64,000 nucleotides of DNA, taken from Cytophagales bacterium. GTDB taxonomy: Bacteria > Bacteroidota > Bacteroidia > Cytophagales > Spirosomataceae. The translations under genes were made by a program, and so were the position numbers. The DNA lies in assembly GCA_013298025.1 (NCBI GenBank), contig JAAFJE010000002.1:62001-126000 (forward strand). The letters run 5' to 3'. Of this stretch, positions 26,940 to 35,751 are shown in pieces. Within the stretch, counting starts at the first letter, position 1, and each line of letters begins with the position of its first letter. The notes beneath the pieces are model-generated. The model did no database searches and had not been told where the DNA came from. It saw only the letters and a list, made by a program, of their open reading frames with translations.

Positions 26940-29900
26940 TTAAAACTCGAAGTTACCACCAATCGTAAATGTACGAGGGTTAGGGTAGTGTCCATCGTCA
27001 ACATTGATGTATTTCACACTGTTGTTGTAAGAACCTAACTCTGGGTCGTAGCCTGTATATTTGGTGAAAGTATAGAGGTTTTGAGCCGATACATACAAAC
27101 GAGCATTGTTAAGTTTGGCTTTCTTGATGATGTTTTTAGGTAAATTATACCCAAAAGAAATGTTTTGGATTCTCAAGAATGAACCATCCTCAATGAAGCG
27201 GTCAGAAACCCTAAAGTTGTTGTTATGCCACTGGTTGAAGCGAGGCAACGAGCCATTGGTATTGCTTTCTGTGTAGCGGTCGAGTACTGTTTCAAGCTGG
27301 TTCCAATAGGGGTTTTGCAAACCTTCTGTGAGGCGACGAGTGTAGTTAAGGATTTTTCCACCTTGGCTACCATTCAAGAAAATAGACAAATCGAAGCCTT
27401 TGTAGCTAAAAGTGTTGGTAATACCATAGGTAAAATCAGGGTTTGGATTGCCGATGTTGGTTACATCTTTCGAGTCCACTACGCCATCACCGTTTAAGTC
27501 TTTGTAACGTACATCGCCCAACCAAGTTCCTGTAGGTTTTACGTCTAAGCCTTGTTTTGCTCCGTCTTTCAACAATTCTTCTTGTGTGCGAAACAGCCCG
27601 TCTGTTACGTAGCCATAAAATGACCCCACTGGCTCTCCAGCAACAGTACGTGTCACCAATACGGCATCGCCATATTCTTTATATCCTCTGATAGAAGCGG
27701 CAGCATCGTTGAGTTCGTTCAAGATATTTTTGTAATGCGAGAAAACAAAGTTTGTTTTCCAAGAGAATCCTTGCGACTGGATATTGTAGGTCGTCAACGC
27801 TACGTCAATCCCTGTGTTGGTCATACGGCCAGCGTTAGTCCAAGGCGATTGAATATCGTTCCAAGCCGTTCCCAAGCCCGATGATACAGGCAATTGTGCT
27901 TGTAAAAGCATATTGGTTGTTTCTTTCTTGTAAACATCTACGGTCAAATCAAGTCGTTTTTTCAAGAAAGATATATCAACGCCTCCGTTATACGTCACAA
28001 CAGATTCCCAAGAAAGGTTCGGATTTCCTACGTTTTGCGGAATACCTCCAGCCCCATAAGGAGCAGTACTAAACAAACGAATATTGGTTGTGTAAAGGTT
28101 GTTACCGCCTACGCTAGAATTACCTACAGCCCCTACCCCTGCTCTGATTTTAAGGTAGCTGATGGCATCCCATTTTTTAGCAAAATTTTCTTCCGAAATT
28201 GTCCAGCCTACCGATACCGCAGGGAAATAGCCATAACGTTTGTTAGGACCAAAACTAGCCGCTCCATCTCTACGAATCGAAGCACTCAACGAATAACGGT
28301 TGTTGAACGAATAATTTACACGAGCAAAATACGATTCCATAGCCCAAGGATATTTACCCCCACTAATCGACTGTGTTGTACCGCCTTCACCTGCATTAAG
28401 CGATTGTAAGTTTAGGGTAAGGTTTTGGCGAGAAGCCGATACTTGGTCGTACATCGACTCTGAAACTTCATGACCCACTACGGCATTAATCCAGTGTTTG
28501 CCAAAACCTTTATTGAGGGTTAGGTAATTTTTCAATGCCCAATAAAAGCTTACGCTTCTGTCTTCAATCAATTTACTAGGCGACAAAATGATTAAGCCAG
28601 TCGCATCGTTTCGGATGTATGGCTGGAAAGCCGAGTTTTGTCCAGTAGTATAATCGTAGTTGAGTTCATTTCTAAAAGTGAGGTATTTCGTAAGGTCGAG
28701 TTCGGCAAAAATATTACCAAAAGCCTTCGTTTGCAGGGCGGTTACATTACGCATTTCGGCCAAAGCCACAGGGTTGGTCGGATTTCCGAACGAATAGCCT
28801 CCGATGGTTGTCACCGACGCATATTGTCCGTCAAAACCTTTCACTGGTGCAGCAGGGCTGTTGTATAAGCCCACACTAATTACCGCATCGGAGCCGTCGG
28901 TCAACGTAATACGTTGGTTTGAACGAGAAACGTTAACACTAACGCCTGCTTTCAACCAAGACTTCACTTGTTGGTCGATGCTTGCACGCAAAGCAAAACG
29001 CTCGAAATTAGAGCCAATTACCGTACCCGATTGCTTGAAGTGGTTGAACGAAAAATAATAGGTTGTTTTGTCGGCACCACCCGAGAACGCCAATTGGTGA
29101 TTGCTGATATAGCCTCTCTGAAAAATCGCATCTTGCCAGTCTGTTCCTCTTCCTAATACCAAGGGGTTTTTAAACTCCCCTAGGGTATCGAGCCATCCTG
29201 CACCACTAGCTCTTACTTCTGGCACTAACGAATTGAAATACGTGGCATACTGGCGTAAGTCCATCAATTTCAAGCGTCTAGGCACTTCTTGCATCCCATA
29301 ATACACGTCATAGCTAATTTTGCCTTCGCCACTTTTACCTTTTTTGGTTGTCACCAATACCACGCCATTCGCACCTAATGCACCATAAATCGCTTGTGCC
29401 GAAGCATCTTTCAAAATATCAATTGATACAATATCATTGGCGTTTAAAGCAGCCAAAGGACTTTGCACCGATTGCCCTGCCATACCGCCTAATTGGTCTT
29501 GTGAAATACTACTTCTACCCGTCAAAATGGGCACACCATCAATTACATACAAAGGCTCGTTGCCATTCACACTCGTGATACCACGCACCCGCACCGAAAT
29601 ACCTCCGCCGGGTTGTCCACCATTACTGGTCACATTTACCCCAGCTACTTTTCCTTGTAATGCTTGGTCAACCCCTGGTACAGGAAGGTTTTTAATGTCT
29701 TTTTCACTTACAGAAGAAATAGAAGAAGTAACCTCGTTTTTCTTGGCTGTACCATACCCAATCACTACCACTTCTTGCAAATCTTTGGTGTCTGAAACCA
29801 GTGCTACATTGATAACACTACGATTGTTAATCACCACCTCTTGTGCTTTATACCCTACCGACGAGAATACGACCACTTTGCCACTTTTAGGAATTTTAAG

Positions 29901-30089
29901 CGAATATTCTCCTTTCACATTGGTAGCAGTACCCGTTGGTAGCTCTTTTACCCTTACAGTTACGCCCGGCAAAGCATCGCCTGATTCGTCGGTTACTTTA
30001 CCAGTAACTGTTCGTTGTTCCTGTCCGAGCGTAGCCATGATACTACCCATAAACAGTAAACAAAAGAATAGTAGTTTTTTCATGTTCAT
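26940..30089 (-). CDS. SusC/RagA-family TonB-dependent receptor (mannan locus)
   Basis: The 1049-residue protein has a signal peptide (MNMKKLLFFCLLFMGSIMATLGQ), a carboxypeptidase-like regulatory domain (VTGKVTDESGDALPGVTVRVKE), the SusC motif VVVIGYGTAKKNEVTSSIS, a plug, and a 22-strand barrel ending with an aromatic strand (RTFTIGGNFEF). It imports mannan oligosaccharides across the outer membrane with TonB energy. The true start may be the second Met at 30083. The gene follows a TAATTTTG promoter about 30 bases away, with the conserved 36-base element further up. No N-terminal anti-sigma-interacting domain is present. Confidence 0.96.
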   Translation of the reverse strand: MNMKKLLFFCLLFMGSIMATLGQEQRTVTGKVTDESGDALPGVTVRVKELPTGTATNVKGEYSLKIPKSGKVVVFSSVGYKAQEVVINNRSVINVALVSDTKDLQEVVVIGYGTAKKNEVTSSISSVSEKDIKNLPVPGVDQALQGKVAGVNVTSNGGQPGGGISVRVRGITSVNGNEPLYVIDGVPILTGRSSISQDQLGGMAGQSVQSPLAALNANDIVSIDILKDASAQAIYGALGANGVVLVTTKKGKSGEGKISYDVYYGMQEVPRRLKLMDLRQYATYFNSLVPEVRASGAGWLDTLGEFKNPLVLGRGTDWQDAIFQRGYISNHQLAFSGGADKTTYYFSFNHFKQSGTVIGSNFERFALRASIDQQVKSWLKAGVSVNVSRSNQRITLTDGSDAVISVGLYNSPAAPVKGFDGQYASVTTIGGYSFGNPTNPVALAEMRNVTALQTKAFGNIFAELDLTKYLTFRNELNYDYTTGQNSAFQPYIRNDATGLIILSPSKLIEDRSVSFYWALKNYLTLNKGFGKHWINAVVGHEVSESMYDQVSASRQNLTLNLQSLNAGEGGTTQSISGGKYPWAMESYFARVNYSFNNRYSLSASIRRDGAASFGPNKRYGYFPAVSVGWTISEENFAKKWDAISYLKIRAGVGAVGNSSVGGNNLYTTNIRLFSTAPYGAGGIPQNVGNPNLSWESVVTYNGGVDISFLKKRLDLTVDVYKKETTNMLLQAQLPVSSGLGTAWNDIQSPWTNAGRMTNTGIDVALTTYNIQSQGFSWKTNFVFSHYKNILNELNDAAASIRGYKEYGDAVLVTRTVAGEPVGSFYGYVTDGLFRTQEELLKDGAKQGLDVKPTGTWLGDVRYKDLNGDGVVDSKDVTNIGNPNPDFTYGITNTFSYKGFDLSIFLNGSQGGKILNYTRRLTEGLQNPYWNQLETVLDRYTESNTNGSLPRFNQWHNNNFRVSDRFIEDGSFLRIQNISFGYNLPKNIIKKAKLNNARLYVSAQNLYTFTKYTGYDPELGSYNNSVKYINVDDGHYPNPRTFTIGGNFEF

Positions 30090-30382
30090 GATTTAATGTA
30101 TATAAATTATTGATATTTTAACATGACAAAATTATATACATATAAATCCAAAAACATAGTACTATTTTATCTAATTATAACATTAATTAAGCAGGTTATA
30201 TTTTTTATGTAGTATTTTTTAAACATAAACTTAAATTTTAACCTCAAAAAATACTTTTTAATACAAATTATTATTTAATTTTGACAAAATATCTTTCATA
30301 TTATCCAAAAGACATAATAATATTTTTTTATCTTTTTTAACACACATTGGACTTTCCATACAAGACCAAAAACAACTTGACT
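30090..30382. other. divergent regulatory region, susC / araC
   Basis: This 293-base AT-rich region lies between divergent susC and the AraC gene. It carries the susC promoter and the 36-base element. The right half is a string of T and A runs without further structure that I can identify. Confidence 0.55.
30127..30185 (-). promoter_or_regulatory. mannan-type promoter, copy upstream of susC
   Basis: The minus-strand element 30185-30150, containing ATAGTACTAT, is followed after 15 bases by TAATTTTG (30134-30127). Transcription would start near 30120 and leave a leader of about 30 bases. The element matches the copy at 23835-23870 at 33 of 36 positions. Confidence 0.7.
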
Positions 30383-31255
30383 ATGAGTACAATTCTCCGA
30401 GAAATTACGCCTCTTACACAAAGCGATTGCTTTACTTATTTTTCAAGGGTGAAAAAAGAATTTAATTTTCCCCTACATACCCACGAAGAATTTGAGCTAA
30501 ATTTTATCGTAAATGCCAAAAATGCCAAGCGTATGATTGGCGACCACACCGACGTAATCGACGAGTTGGAGTTGGTGCTGGTAGGGAGTAACCTGCCTCA
30601 TGCGTGGTTTACACACCAATGTGAAAGCGAAGAGATTTATGAAGTGACGATACAGTTTCATCGAGATTTATTTGATGAAAAACTCTTACGACGAAACCAG
30701 TTGAGTTTTATTAGAACCTTGCTCGAACGCTCGGCAAAAGGGATTCTTTTTTCCCAAGAAACAGCCCAAGCTTTAAAGCCTCGTTTCATGAATTTGCACC
30801 ACAAAAGTGGCTTCGACTCGGTATTAGAACTAATGTCGATTCTACACGATTTGTCTATTTCCAGAAATATGCGAACGCTTTCGCTTACCTCTTTTTCCAA
30901 CGAATCTTTGTCTTATAATAGCCGTCGTATTGAGAAGGCATTTGAATATATGCAAAACAACTACGATAAAAATATTACCTTAGAAGAAATGGCAAAATTG
31001 GTGGGAATGACAGAGGTGTCGTTTAGTAGATTTATTAAAAAGCGAACTGGCAAAACCTTTATCGACAGCCTCAACGAAATCAGGATTGGGCATGCTTGTC
31101 GCTTGTTGATTGATACGACGCATACTATTGCCGAAATATCGTACCAAACGGGTTTCAATAATTTATCGTATTTCAACCGTATTTTTAAAAATCGTAACCA
31201 TTGTACACCCAAAGAATTTAGAGAAAACTTTGCAGGAACAAGAACCTTTATTTAA
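30383..31255 (+). CDS. AraC-family transcriptional regulator
   Basis: The ATG at 30383 is chosen over a TTG 36 bases earlier and gives 290 residues. The N-terminal half is a cupin-like sensor (HTHEEFELNFIVNAK, then VLVGSNLPHAW). The C-terminal 100 residues form the double helix-turn-helix of AraC proteins (ITLEEMAKLVGMTEVSFSRFIKKRTGKTF and IAEISYQTGFNNLSYFNRIFK). Position divergent from the mannan susC makes it the first candidate for the factor that binds the 36-base element shared by both mannan operons. The family is certain; the target is inferred. Confidence 0.93.
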   Translation: MSTILREITPLTQSDCFTYFSRVKKEFNFPLHTHEEFELNFIVNAKNAKRMIGDHTDVIDELELVLVGSNLPHAWFTHQCESEEIYEVTIQFHRDLFDEKLLRRNQLSFIRTLLERSAKGILFSQETAQALKPRFMNLHHKSGFDSVLELMSILHDLSISRNMRTLSLTSFSNESLSYNSRRIEKAFEYMQNNYDKNITLEEMAKLVGMTEVSFSRFIKKRTGKTFIDSLNEIRIGHACRLLIDTTHTIAEISYQTGFNNLSYFNRIFKNRNHCTPKEFRENFAGTRTFI

Positions 31256-31260
31256 CAGCT

Positions 31261-31298
31261 ATTCTGGGGTTGCCAAGTTGCTTGAACAACCCCAAAAT
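31261..31298. terminator. hairpin between convergent araC and usp genes
   Basis: ATTCTGGGGTTG (31261-31272) pairs with CAACCCCAAAAT (31287-31298) at 11 of 12 positions. No T run follows, but the place between stops at 31255 and 31309 suggests a shared terminator. Confidence 0.5.
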
Positions 31299-31308
31299 AA
31301 CAGCCAGT

Positions 31309-32136
31309 TTATTCGTGCGCAGCCAATGCCAATACGGGAAAATCGCCATGATTGATGACCGTTTCTGTGACACTACCAAAGAAAAAATGACTCAATCCTT
31401 TTCTTGCCTTGGTTGCCATCACGATTAAATCTACTTGCAAGTCTTCGGCACAATGCAAAATGCCTGCACTCACACTGTAATCGTTGTAAATAATAAACTC
31501 GTGGTCGGTAAGTTGGTGTTCGGTTTCAAAAGCTTCCATTTTTGCACTGAGGCTACGGGTGTCTTCAAAGCCATCGGGGGCATTGACAAACACAATATAT
31601 TTTTCTTCAATCTCTTTCGCCAAAAGCTTGAGTGCTTTGTCGTCGATAGGCGTTTCAAAGTCAACGGCAATCATAACTTTCTGTGGATAAAACTGTTGTA
31701 TAGGCTGTTTGACCACCAACACAGGGCAATGGGCATGGCGAATAACACTTTCGGCATGAGAGCCATCGAGAAATTCTTGCCAGCCAGAAGCCCCTTTTGA
31801 GCCCATCACAATCAGGTCAATATCTCTTCTTTCGCCAATAGATTCGCCCAGTTCTTCAAAATCTTCGGGCTGATAAGGCACAATTTTTACTCCTTCAAAG
31901 GCGGGCATCGCCATAATTTTTTCTAATTCTTGCTGTGCATAAGACTTTTGTTGGTTGTACGCTTCTACGTCGAAAGTAGAAACACTGGGTTCTACATAAT
32001 CGATGTAAGGAATGCTCATAAATTCTTTGTGAAACAATATAATCGTGGCATCGCTTGCTTTGGCAAAAGTGCTGGCTATATGCAACGCAGCGAGCGACAA
32101 GGCCGAAAAGTCTGTTGGCACAAGTATCTTTTTCAT
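31309..32136 (-). CDS. tandem universal stress protein
   Basis: The 275-residue protein contains two UspA domains. The first (about 1-145) starts MKKILVPTDFSALSLAALHIA and includes VMGSKGASGWQEFLDGSHAESVIRHAHCPVLVV with a GX2GX9GS-type nucleotide-binding block. The second (about 150-275) ends with VMATKARKGLSHFFFGSVTETVINHGDFPVLAL. Such proteins act in the cytoplasm in stress adaptation; the exact role here is not visible. It is a single gene unrelated to the glycan loci on either side. Confidence 0.9.
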   Translation of the reverse strand: MKKILVPTDFSALSLAALHIASTFAKASDATIILFHKEFMSIPYIDYVEPSVSTFDVEAYNQQKSYAQQELEKIMAMPAFEGVKIVPYQPEDFEELGESIGERRDIDLIVMGSKGASGWQEFLDGSHAESVIRHAHCPVLVVKQPIQQFYPQKVMIAVDFETPIDDKALKLLAKEIEEKYIVFVNAPDGFEDTRSLSAKMEAFETEHQLTDHEFIIYNDYSVSAGILHCAEDLQVDLIVMATKARKGLSHFFFGSVTETVINHGDFPVLALAAHE

Positions 32137-32554
32137 GGTTTTGAAGTAGTTTAATTAAAATATTATTGTAAAAATCAATCCCTAAAGCCTGCTTTACGCT
32201 TATATCGACCGACCAGCTTTATACGACAAATATGGAAGCCGAGCGTGCAAGTTGTTATGATTTATGTCATAGATTTTATTGAAAAGAATCAATAACAATG
32301 AAAAGGCAAGTCGAGAAGCAAAAACTCAGGGTAAACCCTGAATTTTATTTTCTAGGGATTTCCCTGAAAATAAAAGTACAAAAATAAATCAATTTTGTAC
32401 CATAAAACTCAACCATTTACTGTGAAAAGACTTCCGTTTTGTGGCTTCTTTGGTAGCTAACGAGTGCTTTGCAATAGCCTCATCAGAACCCTTTCGTTTG
32501 GCCTTTGCCAGTGTATCAATTATTAACTTTTTTACTTTAAACAAATCTATTATA
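32137..32554. other. divergent regulatory region, usp / second susC
   Basis: This 418-base region contains three palindromic elements clustered at 32326-32400, described separately. The left half shows nothing recognisable. An in-frame extension of susC upstream to 32441 lacks a signal peptide and is not used. Confidence 0.5.
32321..32400 (+). promoter_or_regulatory. cluster of palindromes upstream of second susC
   Basis: Three elements lie in 80 bases: TCAGGGTAAACCCTGA (32326-32341, perfect 6-base arms); AGGGATTTCCCT (32354-32365) inside a longer stem formed with flanking TTTTATTTTC and GAAAATAAAA; and GTACAAAA / TTTTGTAC (32376-32383 and 32393-32400). The last ends about 155 bases before the susC start. 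They may be operator sites or early-transcript hairpins. Confidence 0.45.
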
Positions 32555-35500
32555 ATGCAAAAACTCTACAAGACAAGTTTGAGGGCTGTCACCATGCCGA
32601 CCTATAAGGCCGTTTGTGGCAGGTGGCTTTTGGTACTAATCTATCTGCTAAGTAGCTGGGTGTTGCAGGCAAATGCCCAACAAGTAAGCAAAAAGAGAAT
32701 TACAGGGAAAGTAGTCACAGGACAAGACTATCAGGCCATTCCAGGGGCGAATGTCCTCGTAAAAGGAACAAGCACAGGTACAACAGCCAACGACAAAGGC
32801 GAGTTTGTGCTAGATGTAGCAAGCAATGCCATTTTGGTGATTTCTTCAGTAGGGTATCAATCCCAAGAATTGAAAGTAAATGGCCGCAGTAAATTGGTCG
32901 TTACCTTACAAGAAGATGTTGCTACGCTCAACGAAGTAGTAGTGGTAGGTTATGGTGAAATGAAAAGAACAGACCTATCGAGTGCCCAAGTGTCGATTAG
33001 TGCCAACGAAATCAAGCGAACCGTAAACACTACCATCGACCAAGCTCTTCAAGGACGTGCTGCCAACGTGTATGTTACCAGCAATACGGGCAAACCCGGC
33101 GGTGGGGTATCGGTCAACATCAGGGGCATTTCTACCATCAGTGGTAATACCGAACCTATGTATGTAATTGATGGCGTGCAGATTATTCCTTCTACGTCAA
33201 GCGTATCGTCAAATGCCTTGGCAGGTATCAACCCCGACGACGTAGAGTCATTACAAATCTTGCAAGGGCCTTCGGCACAGTCGATTTATGGGTCGAGAGC
33301 AGCCAATGGCGTAGTGGTAATTACGACAAAAAAAGGAAAAGCAGGCGAAACGAAAATTTCGTACAATGGCTTGTACAGCGTACAGCAATTGCCAAAGTTG
33401 TTATCGACCATGAACTTGCAAGACTATGCCATTTACCAAAACACCGTTAGCCAAGTACTAGGACAAACCCCCATTGCGGAGTTTGCCGACCCTTCGCTTT
33501 TAGGAGAAGGAACGAACTGGCAGAAAGAGTTATTTCAGGTAGCTCCCATGCAAAAGCACCAAATAACGCTGAGTGGTGGTAACGAACGTACTACTTTTTA
33601 TTTTTCAACAGAATACCTCAAGCAAGATGGCATTGCGATACAGTCGGGTTTTGAACGCTACGGGCTTCGGCTTAATTTAGAAAATAAAGTACGCAACTGG
33701 TTGAAACTCGGAAGCAATTTGTCGTTTAGTGGCAGCAACGAAAAACTATCTATCACCAACGACGACCTCATCAATACAGCCCTCAGCCAATCGCCAGCCG
33801 TGGCAGTTCGCAACGCCGATGGCACATTTGATGGGCCATCGCAAACGCAATTCCGTTTGTCAAATCCTGTGGCCTTGGCTTCTATCAACGACAACCGTTA
33901 TCGTCGTTTGATGGGTTTGGGTACATTTTATACAGAAATTAATTTACTCAAAGACCTTGTTTTCAGAACAGAACTCAACGGAAATATCGAATTTGGCAAT
34001 ACCTACCAATATTACCCTTCTTACAAATTCGGAGGCTTTGTTAATACCACAACTACCTCCAATAGAGGGTCTTCTACCAGTATTTATTACAATCTCAACC
34101 AGTTGCTACGCTACAACCATCGCTTTGGCAAGCATGACCTCGGCATGATGGTAAGCCACGAAGCACAACATTCGAGCTACGAAAGCTTGTCTGGCAGTCG
34201 TCAAGGGTTTATCAGCAACAACGTACAAGAGTTGAGCAATGGTGATGCCAAAACAGCCACCAACAACAGTGCCAAAAGTGCTTGGGCGATGGAGTCGTAT
34301 TTTGGTCGATTAAACTACAGTTTCAACGACAAATACATCTTACAAGCCACCTTGCGTGCCGATGGCTCTTCGGTATTTGGAGCAAACAATCGCTGGGGGT
34401 ATTTCCCATCGGTATCGGGTGCTTGGCGTGTATCGAAAGAGTCATTTATGAAAGAATTACACTTTATCGACGACCTAAAAATCAGGGCAGAATATGGCAT
34501 TACGGGCAACCAGAACAGTCCGGGCTTGGCCATTTATTCGGCCATGCAGCCTTGGGCAACGCCTTGGGGAACAGGCTTTCTTACCGCCAATTTCTCAAAC
34601 CCTGATTTCAAATGGGAGGAAACTAAAACCTATAACGTTGGCTTCGATTTACACGCTTTCAAAAACCGATTAGAAATTATTTTTGATGCCTATTTCCGCA
34701 ATACCGACAACCTTATTTTGGGATTACCCCTCCCCAACTATTTAGGTGCATCGGGCAATGGCTCTATCAGTTCGCCGATTGTGAACTTGGGTGCCATGGA
34801 AAACAACGGTTTTGGCGTTACGGTCAATACTGTCAATTTAGAAGGCACATTGGGATGGAGAAGTGGGCTAACGTTTTCGCTCGACCGTAACCAATTGACC
34901 AAGCTTTACATCGAAAGCAGTATTGTGGACCGCTCGCCTTGGTTTATGAATCAGTTTATTGCTCGTTCGGTGATTGGGCAGCCTGTTTGGCAATTTTATG
35001 CCTATCAACAAGAAGGTCTATTCAAAACCATCGACGAAGTGAAAAACTCGGCCATTCCCGAAAACAACGTCATCAATGCCCAACAAGGCACATGGGTTGG
35101 CGATTTTAAATTTAGTGACCTCAATGGCGATGGCGTTATCAACGAAAAAGACCGTACCTTCATCGGTAGCCCTTGGCCTAAGTTTTCGTTTGGTGTAAGC
35201 AACAGTTTTTCTTATAAAAACTTCGATTTGAGCATCTTTGTAAACGGGGTATATGGCAACAGCATTTTTAACTATACACGCTACGTCAATACCAATCCGA
35301 ATGGCAGTGGCCCTGGGAGAGGTTTCTTCAAAGAAGTTGCCAATTTTGCCCGTGTAAGCAGCAATGTGATGGCCGACAACCCTAGGGTTCTCAATGCAGA
35401 TGCTACTGTTCCTCGCATTATTCCAGCCGACCCCAACGGTAATAACCGTCCGACCAACAGGTATATCGAAGATGGGTCTTATATACGGGTAAAAAATATC

Positions 35501-35722
35501 CAATTGGCTTATACGCTACCTAAGCAATTACTGAAAAATATACCCGTGAAGAGCCTCCGCCTTACAGCAGGCGTACAAAATGCCTTTACATTTACCAACT
35601 ACACTGGCTACGACCCCGAAGTGGGAACTTATACGGGCAACGGCTCTACGATGGTAGGCGTGGACTATGGGCGTTATCCAAGTGCCAGAATGTATTCGTT
35701 CAGCCTATCGGCTGATTTCTAA
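32555..35722 (+). CDS. SusC/RagA-family TonB-dependent receptor (second locus)
   Basis: The ATG at 32555 gives 1055 residues with a long but plausible signal peptide ending VLQANAQQ. It contains the regulatory-like domain (ITGKVVTGQDYQAIPGANVLVKG), the SusC motif VVVVGYGEMKRTDLSSAQVS, a plug with PGGGVSVNIRGI and a large barrel ending in SFSLSADF. It would import oligosaccharides of the second locus. The stop codon overlaps an ATG (TAATG) that could start susD, so expression of the pair is tightly linked. It is only moderately similar to the mannan receptor, so a different ligand is likely. Confidence 0.95.
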   Translation: MQKLYKTSLRAVTMPTYKAVCGRWLLVLIYLLSSWVLQANAQQVSKKRITGKVVTGQDYQAIPGANVLVKGTSTGTTANDKGEFVLDVASNAILVISSVGYQSQELKVNGRSKLVVTLQEDVATLNEVVVVGYGEMKRTDLSSAQVSISANEIKRTVNTTIDQALQGRAANVYVTSNTGKPGGGVSVNIRGISTISGNTEPMYVIDGVQIIPSTSSVSSNALAGINPDDVESLQILQGPSAQSIYGSRAANGVVVITTKKGKAGETKISYNGLYSVQQLPKLLSTMNLQDYAIYQNTVSQVLGQTPIAEFADPSLLGEGTNWQKELFQVAPMQKHQITLSGGNERTTFYFSTEYLKQDGIAIQSGFERYGLRLNLENKVRNWLKLGSNLSFSGSNEKLSITNDDLINTALSQSPAVAVRNADGTFDGPSQTQFRLSNPVALASINDNRYRRLMGLGTFYTEINLLKDLVFRTELNGNIEFGNTYQYYPSYKFGGFVNTTTTSNRGSSTSIYYNLNQLLRYNHRFGKHDLGMMVSHEAQHSSYESLSGSRQGFISNNVQELSNGDAKTATNNSAKSAWAMESYFGRLNYSFNDKYILQATLRADGSSVFGANNRWGYFPSVSGAWRVSKESFMKELHFIDDLKIRAEYGITGNQNSPGLAIYSAMQPWATPWGTGFLTANFSNPDFKWEETKTYNVGFDLHAFKNRLEIIFDAYFRNTDNLILGLPLPNYLGASGNGSISSPIVNLGAMENNGFGVTVNTVNLEGTLGWRSGLTFSLDRNQLTKLYIESSIVDRSPWFMNQFIARSVIGQPVWQFYAYQQEGLFKTIDEVKNSAIPENNVINAQQGTWVGDFKFSDLNGDGVINEKDRTFIGSPWPKFSFGVSNSFSYKNFDLSIFVNGVYGNSIFNYTRYVNTNPNGSGPGRGFFKEVANFARVSSNVMADNPRVLNADATVPRIIPADPNGNNRPTNRYIEDGSYIRVKNIQLAYTLPKQLLKNIPVKSLRLTAGVQNAFTFTNYTGYDPEVGTYTGNGSTMVGVDYGRYPSARMYSFSLSADF

Positions 35723-35751
35723 TGAGGTTTTTATCACTTTATTTATTCGTC

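Noticed and set aside
29437-30096. 219-codon plus-strand frame opposite the mannan susC
   Set aside because: Antisense shadow of the conserved SusC N-terminus.
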